The position numbers were made by a program, and so were the translations under genes. Source: an uncultured Oscillospiraceae bacterium (GTDB lineage: Bacteria > Bacillota > Clostridia > Oscillospirales > Oscillospiraceae). Taken from it: DNA of 64,000 nt. How positions within the stretch are numbered: the stretch's first letter is position 1; every line of letters starts with the position of its first letter. Where the stretch lies: the NCBI GenBank assembly GCA_947629775.1, contig CANRFA010000007.1, forward strand, positions 21,139-85,138, written 5' to 3'. Positions 7,943 to 15,021 of this stretch are shown here, piece by piece. The notes beneath the pieces are model-generated. The model had not been told where the DNA came from, made no database searches, and was given only the letters and a program-made list of their open reading frames with translations.

Positions 7943-8896
7943 ATGAGTACGCTCAATTCCAAAAACTTTCTGAAGTCCAATGCCATCTGGCTGGTCTTCA
8001 TCATCGAAGTCATCATCTTTGCCATTGCCAGCGGCGGAACCTTCATAGGTCCCAACAACATCATCAACATCGCCCGTCAGGTCTCCTACTACGGCATTGC
8101 CTCCATCGGCATGACCTTCGTCATTCTGATCGCGGGCATCGACCTCTCCATCGGTTCCATCATCACCATCGTGAACGTGGTCTGCGCCTACCTGATGGTC
8201 AACATGGGCGTAAACATGTGGATCGCTGTGATCATCTCCCTGGCTCTGGCCACTCTGATTGGCGTCCTCAATGGCGGCATGGTAGCCTCCATCGGCATCC
8301 CCGCCCTGATTGCCACCTTCGCCTCCCAGACCATCTTCGAAGGCGTGGCCTATCTGATCTCCGGCGGCCGCCCCATCTCCGGCTATGACTCCAACTTCGG
8401 CATTTTCGGCCGCTGGGCCCTGGGTCCGGTCCCCATCTGCGCCATCATCATGGTGGCCTGCTTCGCCATCGGCAGCTTCATTCTCAACAAGTCCTTCTTT
8501 GGCCGCTACTTCTACGCCATCGGCGGCAACGAGGAGGCCGCGGAACTGTCCGGCATCCGGGTCAACCGCATCAAGTACCTGATCTACGCGCTGTCCGGCC
8601 TCTTTGCCGGTCTGGCCGGCATCGTGCTGCTGTCCCGCTCCGGCTCCGCCCAGAGCACCGTCGGCAAGGGCCTTGAGTTCGACGTCATCACCTGCGTGGT
8701 GCTGGGTGGGGTCTCCGTCAACGGCGGCGTGGGCAGCATGTCCGGCGTGGTGGCTGGCGTGCTGATCATCGGTTCCCTGACCAACGGCATGATCCTGATG
8801 GATGTCAGCGAGTACACCCAGATGGTGGTCAAGGGCGTGGTTCTGGCGGTCGCCGTCGGCATCGACTGCCTGTCCAAGAAGCGCCAGGCCACCTGA
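7943..8896 (+). CDS. Sugar ABC transporter permease (RbsC type)
   Basis: A 317-residue polytopic membrane protein of the BPD_transp_2 family. About eight to ten hydrophobic helices are visible, with the family signatures GIASIGMTFVILIAGIDLSIGS and VVLGGVSVNGGVGSMSGVVAG. It would form the homodimeric channel for the substrate captured by the lipoprotein at 5229. I place the start at 7943, not at the track's 7859, because that ATG has AAAGGAGG about 8 nt upstream and gives a proper N-terminus (MSTLNSKNFLKSNAIWLVF). It is followed by a strong hairpin before the kinase gene. Confidence 0.94.
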   Translation: MSTLNSKNFLKSNAIWLVFIIEVIIFAIASGGTFIGPNNIINIARQVSYYGIASIGMTFVILIAGIDLSIGSIITIVNVVCAYLMVNMGVNMWIAVIISLALATLIGVLNGGMVASIGIPALIATFASQTIFEGVAYLISGGRPISGYDSNFGIFGRWALGPVPICAIIMVACFAIGSFILNKSFFGRYFYAIGGNEEAAELSGIRVNRIKYLIYALSGLFAGLAGIVLLSRSGSAQSTVGKGLEFDVITCVVLGGVSVNGGVGSMSGVVAGVLIIGSLTNGMILMDVSEYTQMVVKGVVLAVAVGIDCLSKKRQAT

Positions 8897-8951
8897 TCGC
8901 ACAGAGGCGGACAGAGTCCGTCCCGAACGGGAACATCATACACAATCCAAA

Positions 8952-8983
8952 GGCCCCCGCCCCCATTTGCGGGGCGGGGGTCC
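8952..8983 (+). terminator. Terminator-like hairpin between permease and kinase
   Basis: A very GC-rich stem (CCCCCGCCCC / GGGGCGGGGG, extended by AAAGG/CCTTT pairing around a bulge) ends in TCCTTTCC. It probably terminates part of the transcripts, so the downstream kinase and dehydrogenases would be expressed at a lower level. No promoter is obvious between it and the kinase ATG at 9007. Confidence 0.6.
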
Positions 8984-9006
8984 TTTCCGAAATGAGGGGG
9001 AGAAGC

Positions 9007-10602
9007 ATGGACGCAAAAACAAAGATCGAGCAGGGCGCCACGGCGCTGGGAATCGAATTCGGATCCACCCGCATCAAGGGTGTTCTCATCGACTGGGACG
9101 GCAATGTCCTGGCAGTTGGAGGGCACGAGTGGGAGAACTCCCTGGTGGATGGGATCTGGACCTACGATCTGGCGGACGTCGACGCCGGACTCCGGGCGTG
9201 CTATAATGATCTTCGCCGGAACGTGGAGGAGCGCTACGGCGTGACCCCCGTTACCTTCGGCGCCATCGGCATCAGCGCCATGATGCACGGCTACATCGCG
9301 CTGGATCGGGAGGACCGGCAACTGGCCCGCTTCCAGACCTGGCGCAACACCAATACCACGGCGGCCGCGGACGAACTGACGGAACTCTTTCAGTTCAACA
9401 TTCCGCTGCGCTGGTCGGTGGCCCATCTGTACCAGCGTATTCTGGACGGGGAGGAGCATGTGGATCGCATAGCCTCCGTCTTTACCCTGGCGGCGTACAT
9501 GCATTACCGCCTGACCGGGCAGAAAGTGATCGGCATCGGGGACGCGGCGGGCATGTTTCCCATCGACTCGGAGGCGTTGGACTACGACCAGGGCATGGTG
9601 GAGAAGTTTGACACCCTTATGGCGGCCCACGGGAAGAACCTGAAGCTGCGGGAGGTGTTCCCCAAAGTCCTGGTGGCGGGGGAGAACGCCGGCTGTCTGA
9701 CCCCCGAAGGAGCGGCGCTGCTGGATGAGAGCGGCAAGCTGAAGGCCGGTATCCCGCTCTGTCCGCCGGAGGGTGACGCCGGAACCGGCATGACCGCCAC
9801 CAATTCGGTGGCGCCGAGGACCGGCAATCTGTCCGCCGGAACCAGTACGTTTGCCATGGTGGTGCTGGAGAAGAAGCTCTCGAAGCTCTATCGGGAGATC
9901 GACATGGTCACCACGCCCTCCGGATTCCCCTGCGCCATGTCCCACGCCAACAACGGCACGTCGGATCTGAACGCCTGGGTGGGACTCTTCCAGGAGTTCT
10001 GCGATCTGATGGGGCTGGAGGCGGACCTGGGAACCCTCTTCGGGAGGCTCTACACCCATTCTCTCGCCGGAGACCCGGACTGCGGCGGTCTGCTGCCCTA
10101 CGGCTACTATTCCGGGGAGAACATCACCTTCCTCAACGAGGGCCGGCCTCTCTTTGTCCGTACCCCGGACAGCCGCTTTACTCTGGCCAACTTCATGCGC
10201 GCCAACCTGTATACCTCCCTGGGCGCCGTCCGACTGGGCATGGATATCCTGCTGAAAGAGGAAAAAGTTCCTCTGGACCGGATCATGGGACACGGCGGAC
10301 TCTTCAAAACGCCGGGTGTCATGCAGCGCTACCTGGCGGCGGCGGTCAACACCCCTGTTACCGTGATGGCCACCGCTTCCGAGGGGGGAGCCTGGGGCAT
10401 CGCCCTGCTGGCCGCCTATCTGGCGGACGGGAAGCGGGACGGCCGGCTGGAGGAGTATCTGGAGAAGCGGATCTTCGCCGGACTGGCCGGAGAAGCCGTT
10501 ATCCCGGACCCGAAAGACGTGGAGGGCTTCGAGATTTTCACCCGGCGGTATCAAGCGGGGCTGGAGATCGAGCGGGCCGCCATCTCCTGTGTGGACTGGT
10601 GA
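9007..10602 (+). CDS. FGGY-family carbohydrate kinase
   Basis: A 531-residue kinase of the FGGY fold. The N-terminal phosphate loop is ALGIEFGSTRIKGVLID, the mid-region has GISAMMHGY, and the C-terminal nucleotide-binding region has HGGLFKTPGVMQRYLA and ATASEGGAWGIALLAAY. It phosphorylates a ketose using ATP, probably the product of the dehydrogenases in this operon. It resembles ribulokinase/xylulokinase-like proteins, but the exact sugar is not determined. I chose 9007 because the track's ATG at 8992 lies inside the GAGGGGGAG ribosome binding site. The next gene begins 6 nt after its stop. Confidence 0.92.
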   Translation: MDAKTKIEQGATALGIEFGSTRIKGVLIDWDGNVLAVGGHEWENSLVDGIWTYDLADVDAGLRACYNDLRRNVEERYGVTPVTFGAIGISAMMHGYIALDREDRQLARFQTWRNTNTTAAADELTELFQFNIPLRWSVAHLYQRILDGEEHVDRIASVFTLAAYMHYRLTGQKVIGIGDAAGMFPIDSEALDYDQGMVEKFDTLMAAHGKNLKLREVFPKVLVAGENAGCLTPEGAALLDESGKLKAGIPLCPPEGDAGTGMTATNSVAPRTGNLSAGTSTFAMVVLEKKLSKLYREIDMVTTPSGFPCAMSHANNGTSDLNAWVGLFQEFCDLMGLEADLGTLFGRLYTHSLAGDPDCGGLLPYGYYSGENITFLNEGRPLFVRTPDSRFTLANFMRANLYTSLGAVRLGMDILLKEEKVPLDRIMGHGGLFKTPGVMQRYLAAAVNTPVTVMATASEGGAWGIALLAAYLADGKRDGRLEEYLEKRIFAGLAGEAVIPDPKDVEGFEIFTRRYQAGLEIERAAISCVDW

Positions 10603-10608
10603 GGGAGC

Positions 10609-11205
10609 ATGTACGAAATCGCAGAGTCCTGGCGTTCCTATTTTGAGGAGCTGGACCCGAAGGAACGGCTGAAACGATTCAACCTCCTGGCCGGACGGGA
10701 GGACGCGTTTCAGGCCTTCTGCCGGACGGTTTACGGGGAGCGCTACCACGACCCGAAGCATCCGGAGCGGCCGGTAGATACCTGGCTGTGGAAGTTTGTC
10801 TATCTGCCCGGGCTCTACCGGCGCCGGAAATGGATGGGCAGGTCCCTGAAGAAGGAAATGGAGAAGACCACGGAGGAACTCCATCTGGCGGGGCCGGAGA
10901 CGCTGAGCGATATGGAGCGCGCCGTGCTGTACCTGGAGTTTCGCAACGCCGCCCGGCGCTATCTCTCCACCTGTGGAGGGCCCCGCTACGCCAGCAGCTT
11001 CCTGGGGATGAAGCAGGCTACGGCGGAGGAAAAACGGGCGAGAGCCTGCGAGGACCTCTGGATTGTCTCCCGGGGTCTCAGCCGGGAGGCCGGTATGGAG
11101 GAGCGCTTTCAGCTCTGGTCCGACGCCCTGCGCGCCGAGCTGTCCATATACGATCCGGACAGCTGGAAGCACTACGAGGAACTGGAACGTAATTCACTGA
11201 AATGA
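10609..11205 (+). CDS. Small soluble protein of unknown function, paralogue of 41572-42174
   Basis: A 198-residue protein with no signal peptide or membrane segment. It is rich in Arg, Glu, Trp and Tyr and predicted mostly helical. It begins MYEIAESWRSYFEELDPKER and contains WLWKFVYLPGLYRRR and a conserved YLEFRNAARRYLSTC block. The gene at 41572 shows the same architecture throughout (MYEIGEAWMGYFEEIDPAKR, NWLYKFVYFPGMYKR, YHEFRNTARRYLDTC), so the two are clear paralogues. I think this is the family called DUF6553, but I cannot confirm the number. It sits between a kinase and a dehydrogenase with 6-11 nt gaps and good ribosome binding sites, so it is co-expressed with polyol catabolism. Its function is unknown. 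Confidence 0.8.
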   Translation: MYEIAESWRSYFEELDPKERLKRFNLLAGREDAFQAFCRTVYGERYHDPKHPERPVDTWLWKFVYLPGLYRRRKWMGRSLKKEMEKTTEELHLAGPETLSDMERAVLYLEFRNAARRYLSTCGGPRYASSFLGMKQATAEEKRARACEDLWIVSRGLSREAGMEERFQLWSDALRAELSIYDPDSWKHYEELERNSLK

Positions 11206-11215
11206 GGTGTTTTTC

Positions 11216-12262
11216 ATGAACGGAAGCATGACACAGCAGCGGATGACCGCGCCCCGGACCATTACCTTCCGGGAAGTTCCCATCCCGCCCACCGGTCCGG
11301 ACGAGGTACTGGTGAAGATAAAGAAGATCGGAGTGTGCGGCAGCGACATTCATGTGTACCACGGCACGCATCCCTATGTGACGTATCCCCTGACCCAGGG
11401 CCACGAGGTCTCCGGGCAGATCGTGGAAGTCGGAGAGTGCGTGAAGGATCTCCAGGTGGGGCAGAAGGTTACCATTGAACCCCAGGTGTTCTGCGGCCGC
11501 TGCCACCCCTGCCTCCACGGGAAGTACAACCTGTGCGAGAAGCTGAAGGTCATGGGCTTCCAGACCACCGGCACCGCCAGCGATTACTTTGCCGTGGACG
11601 CCTCCAAGGTGACGCTTCTGCCCGAGGAACTGACCTATGGCGAGGGAGCCATGATCGAACCGCTGGCTGTGACCGTCCATGCAGCGAAGCGCTTTCCGGA
11701 GTTGAAGGGAGCCAATGTGGTGGTTCTGGGATGCGGCCCCATCGGGATTCTGCTCATCCAGTCCCTGAAGGCCCTGGGCGCGGCGAAGGTGATGGCCACG
11801 GATATATCGGATACCCGCCTGGCCCTGGCGGCCAGCCTGGGGGCCGACGTGGTGGTGAATACCGCAAAAGAGGACTATGCGACCCGTCTTCTGGAGACCT
11901 TCGGGCCGGACAAGGCGGATGTGGTCTACGAGTGCGCCGGGTCGGACATCACCATGGAGCAGGCCATTCAGAACGCCCGCAAGGGCAGCACCATCATCCT
12001 GGTGGCGGTGTTCGGGAAGCGGGCCAGTGTGGACCTGGCGAAGCTCAACGATTCCGAGCTGGACCTGAACACCTCGATGATGTACAGGCACGAGGATTAC
12101 GTGGACGCCATCCGCTTTGTCAAGGAGGGCAAGGTACAGCTGAAGCCCCTGCAGAGTGCCCGTTTTGCCTTCCGGGATTACCAGAAGGCCTACGAATACA
12201 TCGACAACAACCGGGAGACCACCATGAAGGTCCTCATCGATGTGGATCCTTCGGAGGAGTAA
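11216..12262 (+). CDS. Zinc-dependent polyol dehydrogenase (L-iditol/xylitol 2-dehydrogenase-like)
   Basis: A 348-residue medium-chain dehydrogenase. Zinc-site motifs are KKIGVCGSDIHVY and QGHEVSGQIV, the structural-zinc cluster is CGRCHPCLHGKYNLC, and the Rossmann loop is VVLGCGPIGI. The glutamate in GEGAMIEPLAV is typical of sorbitol/xylitol dehydrogenases. It would oxidise the C2 hydroxyl of a pentitol or hexitol to a ketose with NAD+. I start it at the ATG at 11216 with GAGG 8 nt upstream; the track's GTG at 11207 overlaps that site. It is followed after 3 nt by a second polyol/uronate oxidoreductase, so the operon encodes three different polyol dehydrogenases. Confidence 0.93.
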   Translation: MNGSMTQQRMTAPRTITFREVPIPPTGPDEVLVKIKKIGVCGSDIHVYHGTHPYVTYPLTQGHEVSGQIVEVGECVKDLQVGQKVTIEPQVFCGRCHPCLHGKYNLCEKLKVMGFQTTGTASDYFAVDASKVTLLPEELTYGEGAMIEPLAVTVHAAKRFPELKGANVVVLGCGPIGILLIQSLKALGAAKVMATDISDTRLALAASLGADVVVNTAKEDYATRLLETFGPDKADVVYECAGSDITMEQAIQNARKGSTIILVAVFGKRASVDLAKLNDSELDLNTSMMYRHEDYVDAIRFVKEGKVQLKPLQSARFAFRDYQKAYEYIDNNRETTMKVLIDVDPSEE

Positions 12263-12265
12263 AGC

Positions 12266-13885
12266 ATGCAACTGAACTATGAAGGCATCCGGGACCGGGC
12301 GGCATGGGAAGCGGCGGGCATCGCCCTGCCGGCTTACGATCCGGAAGTTCTGGCGGAGAAGACGAAGGCGGATCCCCGCTGGGTCCACTTCGGTATCGGC
12401 AACATCTTCCGCATCTTTGTTGGCGGGATCGCAGACCACCTGATCGCTGAGGGCCAGCTGGATCGGGGCATTACCTGCGTGGAGACCTTCGATTTCGATG
12501 TGGTGGACCGCATCTATGTCCCCTATGACAATCTGGCCCTGGCGGTGACGCTCCACAGCGATGGCCGCACGGACCGGCGGGTTCTGGGCTCCCTTGCGGA
12601 GGCGATCGGAGCCCGTTCCGCAGATTCCGCGGCCTGGAAGCGGATGAAGGAGATCTTTACGGCGCCCGGTCTGCAGATGGTGTCCTTTACGATCACGGAG
12701 AAGGGCTACGCTCTGCGGGGCGCCAGCGGGGATTACCTGGGATACGTGAAGGCGGATCTGGAGCGGGGGCCGGAGGCGGTGACCGGCGCCATGGGCATCG
12801 TGACGGCCATGCTGTATGCCCGCTGGCAGGCCGGAAGGTTCCCCCTGGCCCTGGTATCCATGGACAACGTCTCGCAGAACGGCAGAAAGCTGCGGGAGTC
12901 CGTGCTGGAAACCGCCCGGGTCTGGACGGAGAACGGCCTGGTGGAGCCCGGATTCCTGGAGTATGTGTCAGAGGAAACGACCGTCAGCTTCCCCTGGACC
13001 ATGATTGACAAAATCACGCCCCGGCCCGGCGAAGCGGTGAGCCGCGCCCTGACGGAGGACGGGGTGGAGGACATGGAAATTCTGGTGACCTCCCGCCACA
13101 CCTGGATCGCTCCCTTCGTCAACGCAGAGGGGCCGCAGTATCTGGTGGTGGAGGACTCCTTCCCCAACGGGCGGCCTCCTCTGGAGAAGGCCGGGGTCTA
13201 CATGACCAGTCGGGATACGGTCAACCGCTCCGAGCGGATGAAGGTCACGGTCTGCCTGAACCCCATCCATACGGCGCTGTGCACCTACGACTGTCTGCTG
13301 GGCTATACTCTCTTCGCGGACGGCATGGGGGATCCGGATCTGCGGGAGCTGGCCTGCCAGGTGGGATACGGCGAGGGGCTGCCGGTGGTGGAGGATCCCG
13401 GGATTCTCTCCCCGAAGGCCTTCCTGGACGAGCTGATGGCGGAGCGCTTCCCCAATCCGTATCTGGGGGACACCAGTGCCCGCATCGCCGTGGATATCTC
13501 GCAGATGGTGGGGATCCGCTTCGGAGAGAACATCCGGGCCTATGTGGCCCGGGAGGGAAGCGCCGCCCGGCTGACCGCCATTCCGCTGGCCATCGCCGGC
13601 TGGATGCGCTATCTGCTGGCGGTGGACGACGAGGGAAAGCCCTTTGACCTCTCGCCGGATCCCATGCTGCCCCAGCTGCGCCGTCAGCTGAGCGGGGTGG
13701 AGTTCGGACGGGCGGAGAGTCTTACGGATCAGCTGCGCCCCATCCTCTCCAATGCCAACCTGTTTGGTCTGAACCTCTACGAGGCGGGAATCGGAGAGAA
13801 GATCGAGACCATGGTACGGGAAGAACTGGCCGGACCCCATGCGGTCCGCAGAACCCTGCGGAAGTATCTTCAGTCGAAGCAGTAA
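12266..13885 (+). CDS. Mannitol dehydrogenase-family oxidoreductase (mannitol/fructuronate type)
   Basis: A 539-residue long-chain polyol-specific dehydrogenase. The N-terminal NAD-binding segment is WVHFGIGNIFRIFVGG. Family motifs include VSMDNVSQNG, the proline-rich MIDKITPRPGE and the active-site region KVTVCLNPIHTAL. Members interconvert mannitol/fructose, arabinitol/xylulose or mannonate/fructuronate. Inside a polyol importer operon a hexitol or pentitol dehydrogenase is most likely, but UxuB-type activity cannot be excluded. GGAG precedes the ATG by 6 nt. It is the last gene of the operon and is followed by a strong hairpin. Confidence 0.9.
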   Translation: MQLNYEGIRDRAAWEAAGIALPAYDPEVLAEKTKADPRWVHFGIGNIFRIFVGGIADHLIAEGQLDRGITCVETFDFDVVDRIYVPYDNLALAVTLHSDGRTDRRVLGSLAEAIGARSADSAAWKRMKEIFTAPGLQMVSFTITEKGYALRGASGDYLGYVKADLERGPEAVTGAMGIVTAMLYARWQAGRFPLALVSMDNVSQNGRKLRESVLETARVWTENGLVEPGFLEYVSEETTVSFPWTMIDKITPRPGEAVSRALTEDGVEDMEILVTSRHTWIAPFVNAEGPQYLVVEDSFPNGRPPLEKAGVYMTSRDTVNRSERMKVTVCLNPIHTALCTYDCLLGYTLFADGMGDPDLRELACQVGYGEGLPVVEDPGILSPKAFLDELMAERFPNPYLGDTSARIAVDISQMVGIRFGENIRAYVAREGSAARLTAIPLAIAGWMRYLLAVDDEGKPFDLSPDPMLPQLRRQLSGVEFGRAESLTDQLRPILSNANLFGLNLYEAGIGEKIETMVREELAGPHAVRRTLRKYLQSKQ

Positions 13886-13887
13886 GA

Positions 13888-13920
13888 AATACCCGCCGGA
13901 TTTCGAATCCGGCGGGTATT
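13888..13920. terminator. Strong bidirectional terminator hairpin ending the polyol operon
   Basis: A perfect 15-bp stem AATACCCGCCGGATT / AATCCGGCGGGTATT with a 3-nt loop lies directly after the stop at 13885. A-rich sequence on the left gives a TTTCTT tail on the minus strand, so it could also end the convergent PhzF-like gene. Confidence 0.8.
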
Positions 13921-13962
13921 CTGCACCTTCCAGGAAGATGAGCAGCCCTGCGGAGGGTGAGC

Positions 13963-14766
13963 TCAGACCTCCTCCCGCACAGACAGCTCTCCGGTCAGGT
14001 AGAGGGCGGCGTTGCCGCTGATCTTCACCCGGTTTCCCGCCATCTCCCCGTACAGGACCCCGGTGCGGGGGGAGAGCTGATGGATGGTCAGAGTCTCCCG
14101 CTGCAGTTCCCGGGCCCAGAGGGGAATCAGGGTGCACTGGGCGGAGCCGCAGACCGGATCCTCCGGGATGGCGATGTTGGGGAAGAAGGTGCGGCAGACG
14201 AAGTCGCAGTTCTCGCCCCGGGCGGTCAGCAGCAGGCCCAGATAGCGCTTCGGCAGGGCGGCGATGGCCTCCAGGTTGGGCTGGAAGGTGCGGATGCGCT
14301 CCACGGAGTCCATCACGCACACCAGATCCCGGGTTTCCAGGACCTGCAGAGGCCGGATCCCATTCAGGGCAGTCAGCAGTTCCTTCGTGAGAGGGGTTTC
14401 CCGGGGGATCCAGGCCGGGAAATCCAGCTGAATCCGGTCCCCCGGAAGCCGGAGGGCGGAGACGGTCTCCTCCCGGGTGTGGAAGCGGATCACGTCCCGG
14501 TCCAGAGCCACGAAATGGGCGAGAACGAAGGCGGAGCCCAGCGTGGCGTGCCCGCAGAGCCCCACCTCGCCGCCGGGGGCGAAGTAGCGGATGGAAAAGC
14601 TGCCATCCTCCCGGGGCAGCACGAAAGCGGTTTCAGAGAGCCGGTTTTCCGCCGCGATGTTCTGCATGACGGCGGGGGAAGGCCAGCCGTGTTCCAGCAG
14701 GCAGACACCGGCGGGATTGCCTTTGAACGGTTCGGAGGTAAACGCGTCGACAACATAGTACTTAAT
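13963..14766 (-). CDS. PhzF-family isomerase-like protein with a likely ATT start codon
   Basis: A PhzF/DapF-fold protein of unknown substrate. The ORF track starts at an internal ATG (14667), which removes the conserved N-terminus. The reading frame continues upstream as KYYVVDAFTSEPFKGNPAGV, exactly the usual PhzF beginning, including the catalytic glutamate region (SETAF). The first codon that can serve is ATT at 14766-14764, and GGGAGG lies 9 nt upstream of it, ideally spaced. No ATG, GTG or TTG is available there. That gives 267 residues, normal for the family. Other motifs are GLCGHATLGSAFVL and EDPVCGSAQCTL. It converges with the polyol operon. A second PhzF-like gene is at 38614-39408. 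Confidence 0.85.
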   Translation of the reverse strand: MKYYVVDAFTSEPFKGNPAGVCLLEHGWPSPAVMQNIAAENRLSETAFVLPREDGSFSIRYFAPGGEVGLCGHATLGSAFVLAHFVALDRDVIRFHTREETVSALRLPGDRIQLDFPAWIPRETPLTKELLTALNGIRPLQVLETRDLVCVMDSVERIRTFQPNLEAIAALPKRYLGLLLTARGENCDFVCRTFFPNIAIPEDPVCGSAQCTLIPLWARELQRETLTIHQLSPRTGVLYGEMAGNRVKISGNAALYLTGELSVREEV

Positions 14767-14877
14767 AGGAAGAGACCTCCCTGGAGAACAGGTATAAGGG
14801 CAGAATACACCGGCAGACGTTTGCCGTCAAGAGGAGAGCGGGACCGGACGGGGCGGGGAGGAAAGCGGAGGGGGAGG

Positions 14878-14906
14878 TTGAAAACCCGGATGATCCGGGT
14901 TATAAT
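14878..14906 (+). promoter_or_regulatory. Promoter with a perfect dyad filling its spacer, for the ABC exporter
   Basis: TTGAAA and TATAAT are separated by 17 nt, and the whole spacer is the dyad ACCCGGAT-g-ATCCGGGT. A partial copy (ATCCGGGTTCGGGACCC) lies in the 115-nt leader near 14991-15007. A regulator probably binds between -35 and -10, but none is encoded beside it. Confidence 0.65.
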
Positions 14907-15021
14907 GGCAGCGTTTTTCCTGCGAAACGCCGTTTCAGCCGCTTCGGAAGCGGGGCGAATGGCTGGCGCAGCTGCGGGAAAACAGACTGATCCGGGTTCG
15001 GGACCCGCAGGAGAGATTACC

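Noticed and set aside
8584-11172. 862-residue minus-strand ORF across permease, kinase and the small unknown gene
   Set aside because: Shadow frame; the plus-strand genes have matching motifs and ribosome binding sites.
13957-15021. N-terminal extension of the ABC exporter ORF by about 355 residues
   Set aside because: The extension runs antisense through the PhzF gene and then across the exporter's own promoter; the family N-terminus begins at 15022.
14907-15021. Possible short leader peptide upstream of the ABC exporter
   Set aside because: One frame reads plausibly (RKRGEWLAQLREN) but has no start codon or ribosome binding site, so it is treated as untranslated leader.
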